The position numbers were made by a program, and so were the translations under genes. Source: Pleurotus djamor (Eukaryota; Basidiomycota; Agaricomycetes; Agaricales; Pleurotaceae). From it: a stretch of 64,000 bases of DNA. The DNA lies in NCBI GenBank assembly GCA_029747585.1, contig JAPEVF010000084.1, forward strand, positions 53,561 through 117,560. The letters run 5' to 3'. The notes under the pieces were generated by a model. That model had not been told where the DNA came from. It saw only the letters and a list, made by a program, of their open reading frames with translations, and made no database searches. How positions within the stretch are numbered: the stretch's first letter is position 1; each line of letters starts with the position of its first letter. Below, in pieces: positions 10,919 through 20,103 of this stretch.

Positions 10919-12160
10919 TAGTGTTGCGGAAATTACCTACCCTTTCTTACCAAAACAGTTTTTCACACGTTATTTACCAGTAAATTACCGGTAAATTACT
11001 GGCCCTGGAAATTGGACGGAAATTTGCCAGCACGTGACCTTTATAGGGGCTGAAGCGCGCATTTTTCCTACCACTCCGAATTGGTTGGGTATCGGAGATT
11101 TCACTGGTACAAGGATTGCTACGAGATGGGCATGGTATATTTCCAAGTACATTGAGAGGTAGGTTAGATTACACAAATTGGCTCTACTTAATATTACCAA
11201 CAAGTTACTGAAATGGGGGATGGGGGGATCTGTCCGTGTCAGCTCGTCTAGCCGTGGCTCGACCTTGGGCTGGTGATAATCTGGGGGCGCGGTGTGTGTG
11301 TGGCGACTGAGCAAAGAGAGTATCCGGCGTACTCCTTTGAGGTCTTCGGCACTTATCATATATGTCAAGTAACGAAAGTGGACGGAGCGAAGGTGGTTTG
11401 TTCAATGTCGTCTGCTCAATCTGAGTCAATCTTCCATATTGAGGATGGGTCCGACGGGGTGATCATACGAGGGGGAGTCGAATCGCTACGCGGGCGAAGG
11501 TCTGGCGAAGGGATTGGGAGCTGGAGGCAAGACAAAAGAATCGTGGCCTTCGTTCAAATTTCACTGAAAAGGTTGTATAAAGTAGAAGACACACCAATTT
11601 CTGCTACGACATGATACTGGGCCGGTAATCCAACCTCCTTCACCGCCTTGCAATCCGGTGTTTCCGTCGCTTCGTCTGGGGCCTTGTTTGGTGGTGGGCT
11701 GTAGCTAGGGTGTTGGAGTTCCTCATGCAGAGCTCCAGTGTAGGGAAGAGACATGAGCAGGAAGGGGAGACGTGGAGACAAGAGGATCGGGTGGGCAGTG
11801 GGATGGACGTTAACAGTTGCGACGCGCGTTCATGCAATCACACATCACGCGTCACAGTCACACTTTTAGGAAGCCCCTTAAAAATTCCTCTCGGAGAACC
11901 ATGCATACTGGGGGCTAGTGTTGCTATTATCAGCAGGTTTCCGGATCCGAGTAAATAATACCTCTGAATCCATAGCCTCTGGAGGCTCTGAACACTGTGT
12001 TTCCTCGAGTAACGCGGAAGCCCCTGTTTACCTTCCTAATTGGGAAGTGATATATCACGTGACCCTGCAGTAATTTACCGCGAGTAATTTACCCAGACCC
12101 CCAAATTTGGGGAGTAACTTACCGGTAAATTACTGCTCTTGAGTTTTTTCCGCAACACTA
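10919..12160. mobile_element. Non-autonomous hAT-type DNA transposon
   Basis: A 1242-bp insertion bounded by perfect 14-bp terminal inverted repeats (tagtgttgcggaaa at the left, its reverse complement at the right) and by an exact 8-bp target duplication. The TIR starts TAGTG, fitting the hAT consensus YARNG. Subterminal regions on both sides carry repeated 'taaattac' and 'taccggtaa' words (for example 10970-11003 and 12070-12140) and a cacgtga word, as expected of transposase-binding sites. No transposase-like frame is present. The interior has only short open frames on both strands, so it must depend on an autonomous copy elsewhere. It separates the CWC21 and ABHD start codons; without it they would be only about 250 bp apart. 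Confidence 0.88.
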
Positions 12161-12168
12161 GCAGAGGT
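12161..12168 (+). repeat. 8-bp target-site duplication, right copy
   Basis: Exact copy of 10911-10918, abutting the right terminal inverted repeat of the hAT-type element. Confidence 0.88.
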
Positions 12169-12377
12169 CCACGGACTCTCCGCAGCCACTTCTGACTCAG
12201 CAACGTCAACGCAGCTTGAGTGACGCCTGGCTTCGGCATGGGTGGAACTGCTTTCATAGGCTTTCATCTTGTACTTATAGTCTGCGTGCTCCCGCCATCG
12301 TCACTCCCCCACAATCCTTCACCACGTCTCTCAGAGCCATTAATCCTCTCGCCCTACGTAGAGCAGTTGCTGAAATA

Positions 12378-13917
12378 ATGACAACTGCTGATAGCCTTCC
12401 GCCCGCCCCTGAAATCCCCTCAAGCTTTGGTGCAAGTTTGCGCAGCTGGTGAGTTGCCCTCGAATCCGTCTTGTGTAGGGAAATATGACATATGTTTCTC
12501 TAGGTGGTCTACTGGCGAGAAACAGAGTGCTGCCAGTGAAGAACGTTTGCTCAGGTGCGTCCGACTGATGTATTCACTTCATTATCTGTGTCTCATCACA
12601 TGTTCCTAGGCGACTTCCCTTCTTCCGTCCTGGAGTGGTATCCAATCCAACACTCACCACTCACGCCAATGATACCAGTGAACCATTGGTTGCGTATAGC
12701 TCTCGGGTTGATCTAGACAACCCAAAACATTATCTCAACATGTTGACGATGACATCGACTTCCCCCTCGCCTGACGCTCCGCCGCCCGCAGTACTTCTGC
12801 ATGGATATGGTGCTGGACTTGGCTTCTACTTCCAGAATTTTTTGCCACTCGCAGGCTGGGCCATTGGTAGACAAAGTACCGTCTACGCCCTGGACTGGCT
12901 CGGCATGGGCCGATCTGCTCGTGTACCGTTCACCGTGAAAGCTAAGCGTGAAGATATTCAAGGAAGAGTGGAAGAGGCGGAGTCCTTCTTCGTCGACTCC
13001 TTAGAACAATGGCGTCAGAAGATGGGTTTGGAGAAGATGACATTGATCAGTCATTCCCTTGGAGCCTACTTGAGCGTCGTCTACGCCCTCAAGTATCCGA
13101 CGCGAGTTAACAAACTCATCCTCCTCTCGCCCGCTGGCGTCCCCCGCGATCCCAACTCGACCGTTCCATCAAGAGAATTTACCGACTCACAAGATCCAGA
13201 CCACTCCGGTTCCGCAGAGCCAATGACGAAGGCACGTCTGGAAGAAATCAAGCGGGAACAGCAGACAGCGAAAAGACAGGAATCTCGTAGTAGAAGGTTG
13301 TTCACCTATTTGTGGGAAGAGGGCTGGAGTCCATTCCAAGTCGTTCGTTCGTCCTTATTCTTGGCTCCCATGCTTGTCGGCAAATATTCGTCACGTCGCT
13401 TCACCGGGCTTTCGGAAGAAGACACTAGAGACATGCACGATTACATCCTCAACATCACGGTAGCCAAAGGCTCGGGAGAATACTGTATATGTGAGGTCGT
13501 TTCATGATCTCCAATCTTCAGCATACTGACCCCAATTATAATTGAAGCTCATATCCTGGCTCCCGGTGCTCACGCACGATCCCCCATCGTTGACCGTATA
13601 GACAAGCTCAAAATACCCGTTACCTTCGTTTGTAAGTGCAATTTCTGCTTATATATGCTCCCCATGACTAACTCGATTTCAGATGGTGATCACGACTGGA
13701 TGGACCCGGAGGGTGGTGTCAAATCCGTCGAAAATCTTCGGCTAGCAGGTAACGGACATGGGAGAATGTATGTTATTTCCCATGCCGGCCACCATGGTAC
13801 GTTCTCGTCTTCCCATGGCTGTACTGCATCGCGCTTATCTATGTCCTTCTTCAAGTTTACCTCGACAACCCCAAGGCTGTCAATGACCTACTCCTCAAGG
13901 AGCTAGACCGCCACTAA
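12378..13917 (+). CDS. ABHD4/5-Cld1-type alpha/beta hydrolase
   Basis: Six exons (12378-12448, 12504-12554, 12610-13490, 13548-13631, 13683-13796, 13856-13917) give 420 residues. The alpha/beta hydrolase core shows an oxyanion 'LLHGYGAGLGF', the nucleophile elbow 'SHSLGAYLS' (Ser at about residue 190; the first Gly of GxSxG is Ser here), a 'GDHDWMD' acid region and a terminal 'SHAGHHVYLD'. The last segment contains both the catalytic His and the H-x4-D motif typical of the CGI-58/ABHD4/Cld1 family. Family members are acyl-hydrolases or acyltransferases acting on phospholipids, including mitochondrial cardiolipin (yeast Cld1). The nucleophile is Ser, unlike the Asn of inactive CGI-58, so it should be an enzyme; its lipid substrate is inferred only. 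Confidence 0.9.
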
Positions 13918-14087
13918 CGACTCACGACCGGATACCCTCTGTGCATTCGTACATTACAACTGGAACTTGATTATTGTAGATTTATTGTTAGATCTTGTTT
14001 TGCCATAGATAAATACATCTTACAGTTGTAACTCCATTGATAATACCATACCACGAAGACTGTTTGGCTAGTTCAGTCATTCTTCAT

Positions 14088-15026
14088 TCATTGAGCCTTT
14101 TTCTTTTGGAGAGCTTTAAGCAAAAGTTTGGCCCGTATTCGTTTTGCATCCTGGGGATTTGATGGCTCGTCTGCATCGTTTTCAGCTTTTTGGCTGTCGG
14201 CCTCAGCTTCTGGCTCGGCTAGCAAATCGTTGCAGGCTTTGATAAGTGACTGCAAGTAGAACATGAGAGACGGTCAAGGAATTGGTGGAGCGAGAGTTGC
14301 GTACGTCCCATATACCGCCTTTCACGCCTGTGAGATACTGTATTGAAAGTGACAGGTACGACTCGGGGATCTACATTTGAAAATTAGGACAGAACTTCAC
14401 GGCTAACATTGAAGACAACATACCTCTTGCTCAGACCATATATTTCGTATCAGCCAATTTTGTTTAGCCTTATTGAATTTCCAGACATCCGGAGTTTCAG
14501 CCTGTGTGAAGGCGTATGTCAAAGCTGCATAGGCAAGATGATAGTCAGTTGCACCATTGACATGGTTTTGGAGCAATGATCACACACCTTTACGTGCTTG
14601 GTCTGATAGTGTCTCATCCCCCGAGGGATCAGCGAAGAACTTTTTGGATTTCTTGCGTTTCTTTCGAGCAGGCTCGTCTTTGGAAGGCTCTTCAGCAGCT
14701 ACCTCGTCTGTGACGGCATGAGAGCGTTTCTTCTTTTTGTCAGACTTTGATTTTTCGGGTTCCTCGGTCTGAGACGCGTCTGGGGTTTCAGTTATTTCGT
14801 CCTCAGTTGTGCGATGTTTCTTTTTCTTCTTTTTATCTTTCTTCTCCTCGATGACTTCGGTGACTTCAGTATTGAAGCATTCCGTCGAGGGTTCGTCGCG
14901 ATCGGCGGAGTCTACAACAAGCTCTTTGCTCTTTTTCTTCGATTTTCGCTCTTTCTTCCGTGTTTCCTGGGTTTCTTCGGAAGTCCGGGATTTATTTGGC
15001 GAGACGTTGGGATCTGTAGCACCCAT
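14088..15026 (-). CDS. WKF-domain (C7orf50-like) nucleolar protein
   Basis: Four exons (14588-15026, 14424-14524, 14305-14370, 14088-14249) join in frame to 255 residues from the ATG at 15026. The N-terminal half is highly charged, with repeated Lys-rich blocks ('KKDKKKKKKHRTT', 'ARKKRKKSKKF') like nucleolar localisation signals, alternating with acidic Glu/Ser/Thr stretches. The C-terminal half holds the WKF signature 'DVWKFNKAKQNWLIRNIW' followed by 'YLSLSIQYLTGVKGG'. This matches the WKF domain of human C7orf50, a nucleolar protein linked to ribosome biogenesis; the fungal function is inferred. It is divergent from ARL1, with 112 bp between start codons. Confidence 0.85.
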
Positions 15027-15138
15027 CGAAAGCTGAGACCAAGAAGATGGGCGCTTGAATACTCTAATTTCAGTTACACCAAGCGCTTGGCTGTACCTAT
15101 AACTGTTACCACTTCCTTTCNCTGCTCCATTGGCTCGA

Positions 15139-16040
15139 ATGGGCCTCACCGTCTCTTCCCTTTTCAACTCCTTGGTCTCCCTAACGCGATGGAGCAAGGA
15201 TAAGGACACCCGTATCCTGATGCTTGGTCTTGACTCAGCTGGCAAGGTGAGAACGGCATTCCCTTCTTCTGACTTCTCGTTTGGTTAACCGTCTTCCGAC
15301 TTAGACCACTATTTTATACCGGCTACAAGTGAGTTATACGTGAACGTTGCCATCTATCTATAGTGCTGAGTCTGTGTCAAGCTGGGCGAAGTTGTTTCAA
15401 CAATACCCAGTACGTCCTCCCAAGTGCCTGGTCCCAACCCTGCTTGCTAAGCTTTTCGCTTATAGCTATCGGCTTTAACGTCGAGACAGTTCAGGTGGGC
15501 TGGTTCTGCTGCCTCTTTGACGCACTCATGAAGACCTTCATCACGTCTTGTGTAGTATAAGAACATCAAATTCCAGGTTTGGGATCTCGGGGGACAGTCG
15601 AGCATCAGGTGGGTCACGAGAGTTTTCTCTTCGGTTCTTACCTAACACTGCTTGTGCANGTAGACCGTATTGGCGGTGTTACTTCCCAAACACAGCTGCC
15701 ATTATCTACGTGATAGACGCTTCGGACACGGACCGTCTAACAACCTCGAAGACCGAGCTATTGACCATGTTGTCNGAGGAAGAGCTTCGCGGTGTGCCTC
15801 TGNTGGTTTTCTGCAATAAGCANGATATGCCGAATGCTCTGAAGCCCGAGGAGATTAGTGAGAAGCTTGGCCTTGCNGGTGGAGAGAAGTCACGACCATG
15901 GAGTGTGCGGGGCAGCTGTGCCACCAAGGGTGAAGGTTTAGAGGANGGTTTGGACTGGTGAGTTACTATATTTTGGTTTTTTCCTTGNTTTGACCTTGAC
16001 TCCGGGATATAGGCTTGTCAATGAGATTCAGAAGACTTGA
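15139..16040 (+). CDS. ARL1: Arf-like small GTPase
   Basis: Seven small exons (15139-15246, 15305-15328, 15382-15409, 15466-15494, 15556-15608, 15664-15957, 16013-16040) give about 187 residues. Gly2 is suited for N-myristoylation. Nucleotide-binding motifs are 'GLDSAGKT' (P-loop), '[10 protein letters not shown]' (switch I), '[16 protein letters not shown]' (switch II, typical of Arl1) and 'NKxDM'. Arl1 acts at the trans-Golgi, recruiting GRIP-domain golgins. A few Ns fall inside the sixth exon and at one splice acceptor but do not break the frame. Its 3' end converges with CDT2, 197 bp apart. Confidence 0.92.
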
Positions 16041-16237
16041 AGGACTGTCTACATCACATTAGCGTTGCCATTCTTTGCTGTCTACTATGTTACTCTTCAC
16101 AGGTGGAGCTTGTTGCACATATTGCGCGTTCTGCATGTATTTAATCNCTTGCTTTGGAAACCNTCCTCATTNNATCAGATTGAATGAACGAAACNAAATC
16201 CAGGTANGAGAAGATTACNGNGAATACATGAAATACT

Positions 16238-18032
16238 CTATCTNCTGTCTGNCCAACACCAATTCCATCGTTCTTCTTCCTGGTNATCNCGACACCGTCG
16301 CTCAACTTCAATATCAGGCCTCCACACTCTGATCGTTCCCTCATCTGCACAAGTGGCCAACATATCCAGACCAAAGTCGACAGCGCCGACCTCACCTAGC
16401 TGGCCCGAAAGTTCCACACCGCTAGGGTTATAGCTATACGTCGACCTTGGTCTGGCTGCATTGCTCACGTCGAAGATATAAGCCCTGCCATCCTTCGCNC
16501 TGCTCCCACAAGCAAGCCATCGTCCACATGGAGACAACGACGTACGAACGTAGAAGGAAGCGGTCATCATGGACTCTTGAGAGTAGCTGGCCAACTGGGG
16601 NGTCAAGGTTTGNGTGTCGTAGACGTGGATACGTGAGTCGAACCCNNCAGCGAAGACAAGTCCGTTGGTTGGGCCAGTACCCTGGATGATTGCGGTNATG
16701 CCCCTGGGTCTGCTCGAGTTGAATGAAGTTGTCGGATCGGTCGGGGACATGNAGAGTTCATATGGTGCTTTAGCTTTGGTATTGGTCGACAGGCACCGTG
16801 TGTCCCAAGCTTTTAATTTTCTGCGGAGACGTTATTACATTGGTGGTGGGACAGACATCCTGAAGATACTCACCCGTTCGCCGACCCACTGGTAATAACA
16901 CGGAACGGGTCTACTTCTTGGTAGAGCACGCCAGTCAAACTGGCTGNAACGAGTGTCTTGGACTTGCGACCTTTTGGTTTCGGCTTCGACGTGTCCTCCT
17001 GTGCCTTGGAAATAGTATGAACAGGTTGCAGCATCCCTTCGTCTTGACCTTCTGACACACGAAGGTCCCAGAAACAAAGAGAGCCGTCTCTTGAGCCCGT
17101 CGTGAGGAGGTCGGGATGTGTTGGGTCCCACGCAAGACATTTAACGGTGCTAGAATGACCTTGAAGTCTGTGAATTGTCGTAGAGGTTTCTGCGCGAATG
17201 ATGCAAGTCGTCTGGTCTGCAGATGCAGTTGCAAGGAAGGTATCTGATGGATCCCATTTGAGGTCAAAGATGCCGTTTGTGTGAGATTGGATGGTCGTGC
17301 GTTCAGGCTCTACTCCAAGATAAGCCTGTATCAAGGTGATAAATCTACATCCGGTNCTCACCTGGGTCCCAGTCATTCCTCTTCGTGGTGTTGAGAATGT
17401 GGATCGAGCCTGCTTCAGTCCCAATGGCAAGGAGGGNGTTTCGCCCACGTCTAGCTCCTGTAGATTCTATGAGANATTNANCACCTCAGTNACTGNANCC
17501 ACAAACCGTATGAGTAAGCACAAGCGTATGGAACGGTGAGGGCATATCCAGTCTCCCGGGCTTCGCATTTGAAAACGTCGGCCTTGTTGGAAGACACGAA
17601 NGAGCGTAAAAAGGAGCGCGNNTCGGCTNTGGATGNATCTTTCAATCANNAANCCTGATAAGCAGCTGTGACTNTGTGCTCACGAAGGGGTNCTCTATAT
17701 CCCAAAGGTAAGTTCCCATGACGCATGCTGGGCCCTNCGGACCTGCGAAGTCTGGCCCGNTATCTCAGCATTTCCAGNGGTTCCATTTCTGTATCGCTAT
17801 CGCTAAGNTCGTCATCGCGTGNAGAAGGACGAATTTCTTCNGGCGGGGTGAGTTTGACGCGTTTACANGACACATTATCNTCACTAGGCGANACNTCGAG
17901 CTTTGANTGCCTTTTGACCGAAANACGTGGAGAATTNGTCTGATTTGNGAGAACNTGGTGATGGGCTAGCTCANNNTNNNNGATAGCGGGNAAAGGGAGN
18001 GAGGGGCGCATGGTNTAGGTANCCGAAGGGNA
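16238..18032 (-). CDS. CDT2: Cdt2/DTL-type WD40 substrate receptor of CRL4
   Basis: WD-repeat protein whose repeat order matches human DTL and fission-yeast Cdt2: 'SHTNGIFDLKWDPSD', 'ATASADQT', 'LQGHSSTVKCLAWDP', 'TTGSRDGSLCFWDLR', a Lys/Pro linker, 'SGSANGKLKAWDTR', 'FYVRTSLSPCGRWL', and a final repeat ending 'TCADEGTIRVWRP'. Cdt2 delivers Cdt1 and other PCNA-bound proteins to CUL4-DDB1 for ubiquitination during S phase. Introns I can place are 17310-17361 and 16821-16873, with another near 17460-17510. The N-terminal, Ser/Lys-rich part (17650-18032) is peppered with Ns, and the start codon lies in or next to the assembly gap, so the 5' limit is approximate. It is divergent from LYS12. Confidence 0.82.
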
Positions 18033-18066
18033 TGGTGGTCTGTTTACACAAACGCGAGCGNNTCNC

Positions 18067-18214
18067 NNNNNNNNNNNNNNNNNNNNNNNNNNNNNNNNNN
18101 NNNNNNNNNNNNNNNNNNNNNNNNNNNNNNNNNNNNNNNNNNNNNNNNNNNNNNNNNNNNNNNNNNNNNNNNNNNNNNNNNNNNNNNNNNNNNNNNNNNN
18201 NNNNNNNNNNNNNN
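18067..18214. other. Assembly gap (run of N)
   Basis: An uninterrupted run of Ns, with scattered Ns for several hundred bases on both sides. It hides the shared 5' region of CDT2 and LYS12. Open frames that run through it have no meaning. Confidence 0.98.
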
Positions 18215-18225
18215 TCCTTGCCGCC

Positions 18226-19844
18226 ATGTTTCGCACCGCAGTCCGCTCCATGGCCACAACGGCCAAACAGAGTTTGACCATTGGGCTCATTCCCGCAGAC
18301 GGCATTGGTCGTGAGGTTATTCCGGTATGGANAGCGTAGCCTACCCCTTTGGTCAAACTAACATCCATTATTTTAGGCAGCTAGACAAGCCATCGAGGCN
18401 CTGGGTTCTGACATCCCAAAGCCAGAGTTCGTTGAACTGTTAGCTGGGTTTGAGCTCTTCAAGCGGACCGGCACGGCATTACCTGAAGAGACGGTAGAGT
18501 GAGTGATCNANCTTGTCGAGTCNTCGCCACAACTAANAAATGTGTTCACAGAATTCTCAAGTATGACTGTGATTGTGCACTGTTCGGAGCTGTCAGGTGC
18601 GAATTATTCCAGCGNAGCAATCTCGATTNCAACTGAGNGCTGATAAACCTNNCAGCTCCCCTTCTAANAAGGTTGTTGGGTACTCGTCGCCCATNGTCGC
18701 ACTGCGGAAGGCTTTGGACCTGTATGCCAACGTGCGACCNGTGGTTTCCGTGCGATATTCCGTTCTTCCACTTATCGGCCCATGTCATTACAGCCTGACC
18801 CTAGGTATCCCCGAACCCGGAGGAGCGTCCCGCGGTAGATCTAGTGGTCGTTCGCGAAAACACGGAGTGCTTGGTGNGTATTCCGCTTGTGAANGCTAGG
18901 CGTANCTTACCTNNNNTCNACCATAGTATGTCAAGCAAGAGGAGCNAACGGANGGNCCTAATGGCAANGAAGCCCGTGCCACTCGTNTGATAACGGAGCG
19001 CGCCTCCAGGAGAATTGGCCAAGCTGCNTTTGAGATCGCTTCTAAACGACCACGCAANGTCAGNGTTTTACTCGTTGCCGTCGTCAGACATTGANAGTCA
19101 GTGATNTTCTTGCAGCANCTCACCGTCATCCACAAATCAAACGTTCTCAGTATCACCGATGGCCTCTTTCGTGAAACTGTCCGCGCGGTGCCNTTGTTNC
19201 CGTCATCNAAGAGCGANTACAGTGAGATTACTGTAGCGGAACAACTAGTCGACAGTGCNGTGTACCGGTAAGCCGCTNNTCATGCTCGCGGAATGTNATT
19301 ACTGGCACTCATGNACCCTTCCAGCTTGTTCCGGGANCCTCAGTGAGTATCGACACGNCCATTGCNCAGATATATCTTACATNGAACATTAGCATCTTTG
19401 ATGTTNTGGTCGCCCCTAATCTGTATGGGGACATCATTTCGTNAGTTNGTCCTCNTCTTTGTGTTCAGCTACTTGATATTNCTTNAGAGATGCCGCTGCG
19501 GCTCTAGTTGGGTCTTTGGGACTCGTACCNTCAGTGAATTCTGGAGATACATTCGTTATGGGTGAACCGTACGATCATTNNCCTTCNTTCCTNGAATNTC
19601 GCCTNAAGATGTCTTCAGTGTTCACGGCTCCGCTCCAGACATTGAAGGAAAAAATATCGCTAACCCTCTGGCGTCCATACGCTCAGCNGCACTCATGCTG
19701 AGGCATCTNGGCTACATCAAAGGTGCAGACCGAATAGACNACGCTGTTGANCATGTCGTACGAGAAGGCCAGGTCCTAACGCCTGATTTGGGCGGGAAAA
19801 GTCGCACTGATGANGTGGTCGCAGCCGTATTAAAGCANATTTAG
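18226..19844 (+). CDS. LYS12: Homoisocitrate dehydrogenase, mitochondrial
   Basis: Beta-decarboxylating dehydrogenase of the fungal alpha-aminoadipate lysine pathway (homoisocitrate to 2-oxoadipate, NAD+). The start ATG at 18226 leads a short presequence, then 'LTIGLIPADGIGREVIP'. First exons are 18226-18324 and 18377-18498. Further family blocks occur in order across several small exons: 'LLAGFELFKRTGTALPEETV', 'GYSSP', 'VVVRENTEC', 'VIHKSNVLSITDGLFRET', 'VAPNLYGDIIS', 'DAAAALVGSLGLVPSVNSG', 'GKNIANPLASIRSAALMLRH' and a terminal 'TPDLGGKSRTDEVVAAVL'. The 'HKSNVLSITDGLFRE' block separates it from isopropylmalate and isocitrate dehydrogenases. Many Ns and probable small indels prevent a clean full-length join, so internal exon limits are not given. 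Confidence 0.88.
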
Positions 19845-20103
19845 AGATNCAATGNTTGTANACGTATGTGGGTAGTGCGGANGCTTTGANTCAGCGTCAG
19901 TGTGAGTAAGGGTCGCAGGATGAGTTCTACCAGGTTGTCGTGTNNGTGAACCTCATGGNTCTGGCATGTCCAAGCAGACGTTGACTATCTCTGGCCATCT
20001 CTGATAAACGGAATAGTGATTACCGTGCGACGCGGGGTCTATCTCATTTCGCATTTCGCAAGCTGGACCACGTTTGAAAGGCGCTCATACCAGAGTTTCC
20101 TGG

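Noticed and set aside
10985..11781. Open frames inside the hAT-type element as captured genes
   Set aside because: None has recognisable domains or splice support; treated as chance frames.
17326..17361. 36-nt intron in CDT2
   Set aside because: Too short and gives the wrong frame; a 52-nt intron (17310-17361) restores the expected WD40 sequence.
17646..18368. 240-codon minus-strand frame across the N run
   Set aside because: It is open only because Ns cannot form stops; it merges CDT2 sequence with antisense LYS12.
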